NCBI GenBank assembly: GCA_015075185.1
Contig: JABTUW010000001.1
Location: forward strand, 1,984,001 to 2,048,000
Length of the DNA stretch: 64,000 nt
DNA from: Anaerolineales bacterium
GTDB lineage: Bacteria > Chloroflexota > Anaerolineae > 4572-78 > J111
Direction: 5' to 3'
The translations under genes and the position numbers were made by a program. Shown here piece by piece: positions 7,715 to 15,458 of the stretch. How positions within the stretch are numbered: position 1 is the stretch's first letter; each line of letters starts with the position of its first letter. A model generated the notes under the pieces. It was not told the origin of the DNA. It worked only from the letters and a program-made list of their open reading frames with translations, and made no database searches.

Positions 7715-9073
7715 ATGAAGCGATTCTATAAAAAATTAGGTTTGGCGTTCATTTTGCTGTTGGGTTTGGTGTTTGGGCCTGGGGTCGCCGCTGCTCAAGA
7801 AGCGGTCCAGGTCGTTGATCAATCAGTTGATGCTGATTTTCGTGACCACATCACCTTTACGTTGAATGCCAAAAGTACGACGGAAATTGTCGAGGTGGAT
7901 TTGTTGTACCAGGTGGTTGGCCAGTTAGCCAGTTCGCGTAACGAAGCTGAATTTACCCCCGGTACCTCGATCAATGCTGAGTTTATGATTGATCAGACCA
8001 AGCCGGAAAACTATATGCCGCCCGGCACCGAATTGAACTATTGGTGGAAAATTGTTGACTCCGCCGGCTACGAACTTAGAACCGAAAAGCAGCGCTATCT
8101 CTATCTGGATAATCGCTACGAGTGGCAAACCCTGGAAAATGAGCGATTAACCCTTTTCTGGTATGAAGGCGACGACAGTTTTGGCCAGACTCTCTTTGAC
8201 CGAGCCAACGTGGCTCTCGATACCCTGGCCAGCGATGTTGGCATTAGCTTGAAAGACCCGATAAAAATATTTATCTATGCCAGCCACCAGGATTTGCTGC
8301 GCGCGCTCTCTTCCAATGCCCAGGAATGGACGGGGGGTCAGGCAATGACCACCTTTGGCGTGGTCGTTATTGGGGTTCCTCCCAGCCAATTGGATTGGGG
8401 GTTGCGAGCTACCACCCACGAGATGAGCCACCTGGTCATTCACCAGGCAACTGATAATCCCTTTCGGGGTTTGCCCCGCTGGCTGGACGAGGGCATTGCC
8501 GTTTACAACGAAGACACCGAGAACCTCATTGACGACTTTGCCCCCATCTTTGATGACGCAGTCCAAAGGAACGAATTGATGACCTTGCGCACCCTGTCCA
8601 GCCCCTTCCCCGCCGATCCGATGCTGGCTAACCTGGCTTATGGCCAGAGCGGGGCGGTCGTCAAATTCATTATTGATACCTATGGTCCGGAGAAGATGGC
8701 TAAATTGCTGTCTATTTTTGCGGAAGGATCGCTGGATGACGACGCTTTGCAGGACGCGTTAGGGGTAGATACTGTCGGCCTGGATAACGCTTTTCGCGCC
8801 AGTTTGGGGCTGCCCCCCCTGCCCGGTACCGACGCTGACGCTCCGGCTGAAGCTGCAACCGAAGAAGCCGAACCTGCTTCTGCCGAGATGGCCAACCCGG
8901 TGGAAAATACCGCTCCGACGTCGCAACCCGAAGCTAATCAAGACTCAACGCTGGCACAATTACCCCCTGAACCAGCCCCAGTCCAACCGGCTAGTCCCTT
9001 CGGCCTGCCCTGCCTGGCCGGGTTATTGCCGCTCATGGCTTTAGGTCTGGTTATCGCCAGACGCAAAGCATAA
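7715..9073 (+). CDS. Secreted metallopeptidase-like protein (peptidase MA-like), C-terminally anchored
   Basis: 452 residues. A signal peptide (about 1-27) ends in GVAAAQ. An N-terminal beta-rich region follows. Then comes a gluzincin-type segment with HEMSH at residues 235-239 and WLDEGIAVYNE about 20 residues later, supplying the usual third zinc ligand glutamate. The C-terminal third has a Glu/Ala/Pro-rich spacer and ends with GLPC, one hydrophobic helix and RRKA. That tail looks like a sorting or anchoring signal. Likely an exported zinc peptidase held at the cell surface; the substrate is unknown. Confidence 0.82.
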   Translation: MKRFYKKLGLAFILLLGLVFGPGVAAAQEAVQVVDQSVDADFRDHITFTLNAKSTTEIVEVDLLYQVVGQLASSRNEAEFTPGTSINAEFMIDQTKPENYMPPGTELNYWWKIVDSAGYELRTEKQRYLYLDNRYEWQTLENERLTLFWYEGDDSFGQTLFDRANVALDTLASDVGISLKDPIKIFIYASHQDLLRALSSNAQEWTGGQAMTTFGVVVIGVPPSQLDWGLRATTHEMSHLVIHQATDNPFRGLPRWLDEGIAVYNEDTENLIDDFAPIFDDAVQRNELMTLRTLSSPFPADPMLANLAYGQSGAVVKFIIDTYGPEKMAKLLSIFAEGSLDDDALQDALGVDTVGLDNAFRASLGLPPLPGTDADAPAEAATEEAEPASAEMANPVENTAPTSQPEANQDSTLAQLPPEPAPVQPASPFGLPCLAGLLPLMALGLVIARRKA

Positions 9074-9091
9074 CTCACTCATAGCGGAAGT

Positions 9092-9132
9092 GTGAGGCGT
9101 AATGAATTGACCGGCAGATTCTTACGCTTCAC
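9092..9132. repeat. inverted repeat between convergent genes
   Basis: GTGAGGCGTAA (9092-9102) pairs with TTACGCTTCAC (9122-9132), with one G-T pair. It lies between the convergent peptidase and pcm genes and could end transcription from either side, although there is no T run. Confidence 0.4.
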
Positions 9133-9185
9133 TCATCCTCCTCCCAGCCGTGCTCGCCAATAAGCGGCACGAAGGCGACAGGAGC

Positions 9186-9803
9186 TTAATCCTCGTCCAC
9201 GATTTGACCATTGTGCCAGTGGAGCCGGAGCAGTTCCTGCTGATGCCGCCGGGGGCCGGTGGGCACAACCAGCATGGCTTCCTCTTTAAGTTGGTCCAGC
9301 AGCGGGGCTGGCACTTCTGGAGCGGCGGCAGTGACGATAATCCCGTCATAAGGAGCGTGCTCTGGCCAGCCGTAGCCGCCGTCGCCGACCCTGATTTCCA
9401 CATTTTGGATGCCCAATGTCTGCAAATTGCGCCAGGCCTGGTCTGCCAGAGGCTCGATGCGTTCGATGCTGTAAACCTGAGCCGCCAGCCGGCTGAGAAT
9501 CGCCGTCTGATAACCCGAGCCTGTCCCAATTTCTAACACCACCGATCCTCTATCCTCCGGTAATTGCAGCGCCTGCGTCATAAAAGCAACCATGTATGGC
9601 TGTGAAATTGTTTGGCCATAGCCAATAGGCAGGGGGCCATCTTTGTAGGCTTGATCCCATAAATCTTCCTCGATAAACAGATGGCGCGGAATCTCGCCCA
9701 TTGCTTGCAAGATGCGCGCGTCGGTAACTGACCGCCCCGCCAGTTGCTTTTTGATCATAAGCGCCTGGGCCTCGGCCAGGCTGGGCTTTTTGCCAAACAT
9801 CAT
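9186..9803 (-). CDS. pcm: Protein-L-isoaspartate O-methyltransferase
   Basis: 205 residues, the normal size for the family. It transfers a methyl group from S-adenosylmethionine to isoaspartyl residues, starting repair of aged proteins in the cytoplasm. Diagnostic parts: GEIPRHLFI near the N-terminus, PLPIGYGQTISQPYMVAFMT (family motif), the methyltransferase motif I VLEIGTGSGYQTAILS, YSIERIEPLA, and YDGIIVTAAAPEVPAPLLDQ. The upstream region was entered by an insertion sequence whose left end is 54 bases before the start codon, so the original promoter may be altered. Confidence 0.95.
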   Translation of the reverse strand: MMFGKKPSLAEAQALMIKKQLAGRSVTDARILQAMGEIPRHLFIEEDLWDQAYKDGPLPIGYGQTISQPYMVAFMTQALQLPEDRGSVVLEIGTGSGYQTAILSRLAAQVYSIERIEPLADQAWRNLQTLGIQNVEIRVGDGGYGWPEHAPYDGIIVTAAAPEVPAPLLDQLKEEAMLVVPTGPRRHQQELLRLHWHNGQIVDED

Positions 9804-9847
9804 CTAACCTCTCTCATTATTAAATCACAATCTGCCGCCAATATCAA

Positions 9848-9856
9848 GAACCATTT
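9848..9856. repeat. 9-bp target site duplication, left copy
   Basis: GAACCATTT here is repeated exactly at 11296-11304, directly outside the other end of the insertion sequence. Confidence 0.85.
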
Positions 9857-9920
9857 GGGAGTATTTTAATTCTGGGGCGAGATATGAGAGAATAGAGGAA
9901 AAAGAGTAGGGAGTAAAGGG

Positions 9921-10280
9921 ATGGGCAAAAGCAGAGGTGAACTGAAAGCGAAATTGATGGCAGAGGCAGAAAGAGCCATTGATGACTTGTTGGATTGGCA
10001 TCTGAGCACAGCCAAGCCGAACTTGGCCCAAGTAGAAGAGAAAGTGCTGGCGTTACGGCAACGCTTGAGTGAACAGATGAGCCAAACGGTGATCGAAGCC
10101 CAAGCAGCGGTACGACCGGTGCCAGGGCCAAGGTGTGAGCAGTGTGGGGCGGAGATGAGATATAAGGGTCTGAAAGAGTTGCAGGTGAGCAGTTGGGTGG
10201 GAGACTTACAATTAGACCGAGGCTACTATTATTGTGAACAATGCCGGATCGGTCTTTTTCCCCCTGGATCAACAACTTGA
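9921..10280 (+). CDS. IS transposase, N-terminal frame
   Basis: 119 residues, beginning at an ATG behind GGGAG. Residues 1-60 are helical. From about 75 there are two cysteine pairs (CEQCGAEM and CEQCRIGLF) of a zinc-ribbon type seen in ISKra4-family transposases. Its frame then ends in PPGSTT and a stop. Around 10254-10266 (CTT TTT CCC CCT) reading would have to skip one base to enter the second frame, giving ...CRIGLFPLDQQLELW, a continuous and sensible sequence. Either programmed frameshifting or a one-base gain in the C run explains this. Confidence 0.8.
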   Translation: MGKSRGELKAKLMAEAERAIDDLLDWHLSTAKPNLAQVEEKVLALRQRLSEQMSQTVIEAQAAVRPVPGPRCEQCGAEMRYKGLKELQVSSWVGDLQLDRGYYYCEQCRIGLFPPGSTT

Positions 10281-11286
10281 ATTATGGGATAAGCACTGGT
10301 CGGCCGGATTGGCTAAAGAAGCGGTCTGGTTAAGTGGGGCGGTGAACAGTTTTGAGCAAGCCGAGGAAATCTTTGCCCGGATCGGCCATGTGGCCATGTC
10401 CGCCAGTACGATCTGGCAGCGGGCGCAAAAATGGGGCGAAGGCTTTCGAGCGTTGGAGCAACAGCAGCAAAGCGAGGCCAATCGGCTGGCCCAAAGAGGC
10501 GAAGTTGGCCCAGCCAAAAGCAAATCAGCCGTGCCAATGGGGGTAGGCTTGGATGGGGCCAACCTCTACATTCGTCAAGAAGGTTGGAAAGAACTGAAAG
10601 TGGGCTGTGTCTTTGAGGTTGAATTACGTCCCATCTTTGAGCCAGAGACAGGGGAGTGGCTGGAGCAAGGCCACGCCGTCAACAACAGCTATGTCGCTTA
10701 TCTGGGTGGACCGGAAGAATTTGGACAACGGCTGTGGGCCGCGGCCCAGCAACGAGGCTGGGAGCAACACTATGACACCCAGGCCATCGGCGATGGCGCT
10801 CCCTGGATTTGGAATTTAGTCAAACTGCATTTCTATGACAGTCTGCAAACCGTGGATTATTACCACGCCACCGAGCATCTTAGGACCGCCGCCAGTCTCT
10901 TATATCCCACAAAGCCGGAAGCGGCTGAACGCTGGTTCAACCGCATGGAAACTCAACTCTTCCAGGGTCATGCCGCTCATATTGCTGCGACCTTGGCCCA
11001 AGCGGCTGGGGGCCAAACCCAGCGGCACAAAGACTTGCGCACCGAAGCCGATTACTTCCGTAAGCACCAGCGGCGCATGCAGTATCTGGAATTTCGAGAG
11101 GATGGCTATCCGATTGGTTCGGGTATGGTCGAAAGTGAAGCCAAACAATTTAAGGCCCGGTTTTGTGGACCGGGGATGCGTTGGAGCCGAGAGGGCGCGG
11201 AACGTCTTGTTCCTGTTCGGGCGGCGATTATGAGCCATCAATTTGATACTTTGTGGCCTTCCGTTTATAACTCACCCCCAAACTAA
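10234..11286 (+). CDS. IS transposase, catalytic frame (overlapping, +1)
   Basis: The frame is open from 10234, but family-like sequence starts near 10260 with FPLDQQLELW. It carries the catalytic half: MGVGLDGANLY (first Asp), AIGDGAPWIWNL (second Asp) and YPIGSGMVESEAKQFKARF (Glu). These give the DDE triad of a cut-and-paste type transposase. The C-terminus ends a few bases inside the right inverted repeat. The GTG at 10234 is probably not a real start, because the N-terminal DNA-binding half lies in the other frame. Confidence 0.82.
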   Translation: MNNAGSVFFPLDQQLELWDKHWSAGLAKEAVWLSGAVNSFEQAEEIFARIGHVAMSASTIWQRAQKWGEGFRALEQQQQSEANRLAQRGEVGPAKSKSAVPMGVGLDGANLYIRQEGWKELKVGCVFEVELRPIFEPETGEWLEQGHAVNNSYVAYLGGPEEFGQRLWAAAQQRGWEQHYDTQAIGDGAPWIWNLVKLHFYDSLQTVDYYHATEHLRTAASLLYPTKPEAAERWFNRMETQLFQGHAAHIAATLAQAAGGQTQRHKDLRTEADYFRKHQRRMQYLEFREDGYPIGSGMVESEAKQFKARFCGPGMRWSREGAERLVPVRAAIMSHQFDTLWPSVYNSPPN

Positions 11287-11295
11287 AATACTCGC

Positions 11296-11304
11296 GAACC
11301 ATTT
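11296..11304. repeat. 9-bp target site duplication, right copy
   Basis: GAACCATTT, identical to 9848-9856, directly follows the right inverted repeat of the insertion sequence. Confidence 0.85.
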
Positions 11305-11350
11305 CGACTTATTAGCGCCCGTTTTTTGTGAATTTCAGCGCAGTAAGATT

Positions 11351-11379
11351 TTGTAGCCCGCTCTCAATCGTGCTATACT
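11351..11379 (+). promoter_or_regulatory. candidate sigma-70 promoter for the glycosyltransferase
   Basis: TTGTAG at 11351-11356 and TATACT at 11374-11379 with a 17-base spacer, 134 bases before the start codon. It lies outside the insertion sequence. Confidence 0.5.
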
Positions 11380-11429
11380 GCTCCCTTGTTGTCTGCGGCC
11401 CCTTTAAGGTTCATGTGTCATAACGGGTT

Positions 11430-11466
11430 AAGTGTCAGGTGTAACTAACATTACACCTAAACACTT
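11430..11466. repeat. palindromic element in the glycosyltransferase leader
   Basis: AAGTGT-C-AGGTGTAA (from 11430) faces TTACACCT-A-AACACTT (to 11466), about 14 pairs with one mismatch. The arm start AAGTGTCAG resembles the arms of the elements at 57990 and 60516. In the transcript it would fold between the promoter and the start codon. Confidence 0.55.
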
Positions 11467-11512
11467 GATACCTGCTGTCTGGGGTTAGCAGACCTTGTGT
11501 TTTTAGGGAGTA

Positions 11513-13036
11513 ATGAACTTGTCAATATTGATTGTTATTTACATAGTGACTGCACTTCTGCTGGCAATCTATGCCGGCAATACCTGGCTGTTAACTGCTC
11601 TTTTTCTCAAGCATCGGCATACCTCCCCCCACTCCCTCCCCAAAGAGCGAGAGGAGGAATTACCTCTCGTTACCGTCCAACTCCCGATTTTTAACGAGGC
11701 TTTGGTTGTAGAACGCCTGATTGACGCCGTGGCCCGGCTGGATTACCCGGCTCACCTGCTCCAGATTCAAATTCTAGATGACTCGACGGACGAAACGACT
11801 GAAATTGCCTTGGCCAAGGTGATCGAACACCGGCGGCGAGGGGTTAATATTGAACTGCTCCACCGCAGTGACCGCACTAATTTCAAAGCAGGGGCGCTGA
11901 AATACGGCCTGGAGACGGCCAGTGGAGAATTTATTGTTATTTTTGACGCCGATTTTGTGCCCGAGCCGGATTTTCTAAAACAAACCATCCCTTACCTGGT
12001 CGCCGATCCCCGGTTAGGCTTTGTGCAAACCCGCTGGGGACATCTCAACCGGGATTACTCGCTGCTCACGGCGACGCAGGCGTTGGCCCTGGACGGCCAT
12101 TTTATGGTTGAGCAGACAGCCCGCAATCGCTGCGGGCTGATGCTTAATTTTAACGGTACGGCGGGGGTCTGGCGGCGGACATGTATTGAGAACGCCGGGG
12201 GCTGGCAGGGTGACACCATTTCTGAGGATTTTGATCTGAGCTACCGGGCGTTACTGGCCGGCTGGCACTGTCTCTATTTGCCGGAGGTCGTTGCCCCGGC
12301 CGAGGTTCCGCCCCAATTAGCGGCCTTTAAACGGCAGCAGTTCCGTTGGGCCAAAGGCTCGATTCAATGCCTGAAAAAACTGGGCTGGCAGGTCTGCCGT
12401 GCTCCCCTGCCCTGGCCGGTTAAATTAGAGGCGCTGATCCACCTGAGCGGCTACCTGGCCCATCCCCTGATGGTCATTCTGGCCGTCATCACCCCCATTT
12501 TGATGCTGAGTGGCGGTACAAGACAGCTTCATTTCCCCTTGATCTACCTCAGCCTGCTCAGCCTGGGGCCGCCTTTGATGTACGCTGTTGCCCAGATGGC
12601 GCTCTTTCCTGCTCGATGGCGGCAGCATTACAAGGTTATGCCCATGCTGATTTTTCTGGGCAGCGGTATTGCCCTCAGTAACACGCGGGCGGTGCTGGAA
12701 GCCCTGCTAGGGGTCGGCAATGTTTTCCGGCGGACTCCCAAATTCAATGTCACCTCCACCGCCGATCAGTGGCAAAGCAGCGCCTATCGCCTGCCGGTAG
12801 ACGGACTGGCCCTGGGCGAATTGACCCTCAGTCTCTATTCATTGGTGACTGCCGGGCTTGCGGCGCTCAACGGCAATCTCTTTGCCGTGCCCTTTATTTT
12901 GCTGTATACCTTTGGGTTTGGTTATGTGGGCTTACTGGGTGTGTGGGAAGCGCGCCAAGTTAAAAAGCTTAAGGTTGAACGTTCGACCTTTACTGTTCAG
13001 CGCTCAAACGTTCAACCTGTTAACATCCAACATTAA
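11513..13036 (+). CDS. Membrane GT2 family glycosyltransferase (cellulose/mannan synthase-like)
   Basis: 507 residues, with AGGGAG just upstream of the ATG. One N-terminal membrane helix, a GT-A catalytic domain, then about five C-terminal helices. Motifs: VQLPIFNEALVVERL, ILDDSTDET, IFDADFVPEPDF (metal-binding DAD), QTRWGHLN, NGTAGVWRR, TISEDFDLSYR (catalytic ED) and QQFRWAKGS at residue 275 (the QxxRW processivity motif). This is the layout of processive enzymes such as glucomannan or cellulose synthase-like proteins, which polymerise sugars from a nucleotide donor while exporting the chain. The last 20 residues (with VERSTFTVQRSNVQ) are encoded by a palindromic repeat and are not part of the family fold. 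Confidence 0.9.
   Translation: MNLSILIVIYIVTALLLAIYAGNTWLLTALFLKHRHTSPHSLPKEREEELPLVTVQLPIFNEALVVERLIDAVARLDYPAHLLQIQILDDSTDETTEIALAKVIEHRRRGVNIELLHRSDRTNFKAGALKYGLETASGEFIVIFDADFVPEPDFLKQTIPYLVADPRLGFVQTRWGHLNRDYSLLTATQALALDGHFMVEQTARNRCGLMLNFNGTAGVWRRTCIENAGGWQGDTISEDFDLSYRALLAGWHCLYLPEVVAPAEVPPQLAAFKRQQFRWAKGSIQCLKKLGWQVCRAPLPWPVKLEALIHLSGYLAHPLMVILAVITPILMLSGGTRQLHFPLIYLSLLSLGPPLMYAVAQMALFPARWRQHYKVMPMLIFLGSGIALSNTRAVLEALLGVGNVFRRTPKFNVTSTADQWQSSAYRLPVDGLALGELTLSLYSLVTAGLAALNGNLFAVPFILLYTFGFGYVGLLGVWEARQVKKLKVERSTFTVQRSNVQPVNIQH
12972..13018. repeat. palindromic element inside the end of the glycosyltransferase gene
   Basis: AGGTTGAACGTT at 12972-12983 is the exact complement of AACGTTCAACCT at 13007-13018. 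It is translated as part of the protein's C-terminal tail. The encoded peptide resembles one encoded by the repeat tract at 28439-28498 in a different gene. Confidence 0.65.
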
Positions 13037-13039
13037 ACT

Positions 13040-14200
13040 TTAGCCGTGCTTGCGCACAAAGTTAGCCATGCGCTCCAGCGCCTTTTCGATTTTCTCATAA
13101 GCCGTAGCGTAGGAACAGCGCACATAGCCGGCCCCGCCGATGCCAAAGGCCCGGCCCGGAATCACGGCCACCCGCTCCTCATCCAACAGCCGCTCGGCAA
13201 ATTCGGCGTCGTCCATGCCGGAGCCGCGCACCGAGGGGAAGGCATAAAAAGCCCCGCGCGGCTCAAAACATTTCAGCCCGATACTGTTCAGCCCATCCAC
13301 AATTAGGCGGCGGCGGCGGTCGTAGCGCTGGCGCATCTCTTCGACCGACTCCTCGCCCTGGGCTAAAGCCGTCAACGCTGCCTCCTGCGCGGTGGTTGGC
13401 GCGGACATGATGGTGTACTGGTGAATTTTGTTCATCGCGCCTAACAGTTCGGGCGGAGCGGCGGCATAGCCCAGCCGCCAGCCGGTCATGGCGTAGGCTT
13501 TGGAAAAACCGCCCAGCAAAATCGTCCGCTCCCACATCCCCGGCAGCGAGGCAAAGCAGACATGCTCGATGCCGTAGACCAGCCGGTCATAAATTTCATC
13601 CGAGATGACCAGAATATCGTGCTTCTGAGCGACGCGGGCGATAGCCTCCAGCGTTTCGCGCTCCAGGACGGCGCCGGTCGGGTTGTTAGGGTAGCCGATC
13701 AGCAGGGCCTTGGTGCGGCGGGTAATGGCCGCTTCGATTTCCTCGGCCGTAACCTGGAAATTATTCTCCACCCGCGTGGCAATCGGTACCGGCGTGCCGC
13801 CGGCCAGGGCGACTTCGGCGGTGTAGGCGACAAAGCAGGGCTGGGGCACAATCACTTCGTCGCCGGGATTGAGAATGGCGGTCAAGGCCAGGTACATCGC
13901 TTCGGACACGCCGACGGTGATCAGGATTTCCAGGGCCGGGTCATACTCGACGTTATAAAGTTTTTGCAACTGCTTGGAAACTGCCGCCCGCAGCTCGATA
14001 GTGCCGGTGTTGGAGGTGTAGTGGGTATGCCCGGCCCGCAGCGAGCTGACCCCCGCTTCCAGGATGGGTTCCGGTGTTACAAAGTCAGGCTCGCCGATAC
14101 CCAGCGAGATGACATCACCCATGGTGGCAGCAATATCAAAAAAGCGGCGAATGCCGGAGGGTGGAACTTGTTGAACACGATTTGAAATGAATGATCGCAT
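13040..14200 (-). CDS. PLP-dependent class I/II aminotransferase
   Basis: 386 residues, fold type I. It contains ISLGIGEPDFVTPEPI near the start, NPNNPTGAVLERE, VISDEIYDRLVYG, and the lysine region GGFSKAYAMTGWRLGYAA, where the lysine forms the Schiff base with pyridoxal phosphate. These are the hallmarks of the aspartate/aromatic aminotransferase group. The gene follows alanine dehydrogenase on the same strand 61 bases downstream, so both may serve amino nitrogen traffic. The gene ends head-to-head, three bases from the end of the glycosyltransferase. Exact substrate not decidable. Confidence 0.92.
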   Translation of the reverse strand: MRSFISNRVQQVPPSGIRRFFDIAATMGDVISLGIGEPDFVTPEPILEAGVSSLRAGHTHYTSNTGTIELRAAVSKQLQKLYNVEYDPALEILITVGVSEAMYLALTAILNPGDEVIVPQPCFVAYTAEVALAGGTPVPIATRVENNFQVTAEEIEAAITRRTKALLIGYPNNPTGAVLERETLEAIARVAQKHDILVISDEIYDRLVYGIEHVCFASLPGMWERTILLGGFSKAYAMTGWRLGYAAAPPELLGAMNKIHQYTIMSAPTTAQEAALTALAQGEESVEEMRQRYDRRRRLIVDGLNSIGLKCFEPRGAFYAFPSVRGSGMDDAEFAERLLDEERVAVIPGRAFGIGGAGYVRCSYATAYEKIEKALERMANFVRKHG

Positions 14201-14214
14201 AGGATAGATTTTCG

Positions 14215-14254
14215 AGTCTAAGGGTGAGAAAGAGCTTAGCCTCAGCCTTAGACT
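14215..14254. repeat. inverted repeat between ald and the aminotransferase gene
   Basis: AGTCTAAGGGTGAG (14215-14228) faces CTCAGCCTTAGACT (14241-14254), with one mismatch. It fills the gap between the two genes and may act as a processing or attenuation hairpin. Confidence 0.5.
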
Positions 14255-14261
14255 TAGCAGC

Positions 14262-15371
14262 CTATAAATGGGTTAATGGTTTATAAGATAGACCGAAGGC
14301 TTCGGCCACAGCTTGATAGGTTATTTGGCCCTGGTAGGTGTTGACCCCTAACGCCAGGGGTTTGTCGGCAGCGATAGCCTGCTTGAAACCTTTATCGGCC
14401 AGCTTGATTACGTAGGGCAGCGTGGCGTTGGAAAGGCCCAGCGTACTGGTGCGCGGCACCGCGCCGGGCATATTGGGCACGCAGTAGTGTAGTACACCCT
14501 CAACAAAATAGGTCGGGTCAGAGTGGCTGGTCGGATGCGTTGTTTCGACGCAGCCGCCCTGGTCTACGGCCACATCAATGATAACGCTGCCCGCCTTCAT
14601 TTCGCTGACCATGGTGCGAGTCACCAACTGCGGCGCTTTGGCCCCTTTGACCAGCACCGCCCCGACCAGCAGGTCAGCATAACGCACGGCGCGAGCGACC
14701 GTGTAAGGATTGGCGGCGATGGTTTCGAAGTTGCCGTGCAAAATTTCGCTGAGGGTGCGCAGGCGGTCCAGGTTAATATCCATGAGCGAAACCCGGGCCC
14801 CCATCCCTAAAGCCATCTGCGCTGCGTTAGTGCCAACTACGCCCCCGCCGATGATGACCACGCTGGCCGGACGGACACCGGGAATACCCCCCAGCAATTT
14901 ACCCCGTCCGCCAGCGTGACGTTCCAGGTAATGCGCCCCAACCTGGATGGACATCCGCCCGGCGACTTCGCTCATCGGCGTTAACAAGGGCAGGGTCCCA
15001 TTAGCCAGCTCGACGGTTTCATAAGCAATGCCGGTCACCCCGCTGTCCAGCATCGCCCGCGTGAGCGTCTTATCGGCGGCCAGGTGGAGGTAGGTCAAGA
15101 GCAGCAGGTCGGAGCGTAAATATTTATACTCGCCGGGCAGCGGTTCCTTGACTTTGACAATCATATCGGCCTGGCTCCAGACTTCCTCCGCCGAGGAAAC
15201 AACAGCCCCCCCGGCTTCGGCAAAATCTCGATCAGAAAAAAGGCTGCCTTCACCCGCCGATTTTTCTACCAGCACGGTATGCCCATGCACCACCAACTGG
15301 TGGATGCCCCCCGGCGTCATGGAGACGCGATACTCATTATCTTTAATTTCTTTCGGTACGCCGACGATCAT
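14262..15371 (-). CDS. ald: Alanine dehydrogenase
   Basis: 369 residues, the usual length. It interconverts L-alanine and pyruvate plus ammonia with NAD in the cytoplasm. Typical parts: [20 protein letters not shown] at the N-terminus, [21 protein letters not shown], the Rossmann loop [20 protein letters not shown], and [21 protein letters not shown] ribosome site AAGGAG lies eight bases before the ATG. It is probably co-transcribed with the aminotransferase that follows. Confidence 0.96.
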   Translation of the reverse strand: MIVGVPKEIKDNEYRVSMTPGGIHQLVVHGHTVLVEKSAGEGSLFSDRDFAEAGGAVVSSAEEVWSQADMIVKVKEPLPGEYKYLRSDLLLLTYLHLAADKTLTRAMLDSGVTGIAYETVELANGTLPLLTPMSEVAGRMSIQVGAHYLERHAGGRGKLLGGIPGVRPASVVIIGGGVVGTNAAQMALGMGARVSLMDINLDRLRTLSEILHGNFETIAANPYTVARAVRYADLLVGAVLVKGAKAPQLVTRTMVSEMKAGSVIIDVAVDQGGCVETTHPTSHSDPTYFVEGVLHYCVPNMPGAVPRTSTLGLSNATLPYVIKLADKGFKQAIAADKPLALGVNTYQGQITYQAVAEAFGLSYKPLTHL

Positions 15372-15392
15372 CCTTGATCTCCTTTGAAGCTA

Positions 15393-15450
15393 GACCGCCG
15401 ACGACTGACCGCGGACTGCCGGAGGAACTGGCGGTCCATCGTCGGCGGTC
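15393..15450. repeat. GC-rich palindromic element upstream of ald
   Basis: GACCGCCGACGA at 15393-15404 is the exact complement of TCGTCGGCGGTC at 15439-15450. A nested imperfect stem lies between them. It occupies the gap between the nucleotidyltransferase stop and the ald ribosome site. A related GACCGCCGACCG sequence occurs near 26286. Confidence 0.6.
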
Positions 15451-15458
15451 GGCGGTCG

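Larger units (their letters stand above)
9857..11295 (+). mobile_element. ISKra4-like insertion sequence, complete, 1439 bp
   Basis: Imperfect terminal inverted repeats: the left end starts GGGAGTATTTTAATTCTGG and the complement of the right end starts GCGAGTATTTTAGTTTGGG; similarity extends about 28 bases. Both ends are flanked by the direct repeat GAACCATTT. Inside are two overlapping frames that together encode a DDE transposase with a zinc-finger-like N-terminal half. The exact ends and intact duplication suggest a recent insertion, into the gap between the divergent pcm and glycosyltransferase genes. The ISKra4 assignment rests on remembered protein motifs, not a search. Confidence 0.88.

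Noticed and set aside
9921..10280. Independent small zinc-finger gene
   Set aside because: It joins the following frame into one transposase and lies inside exact IS ends with a target duplication.
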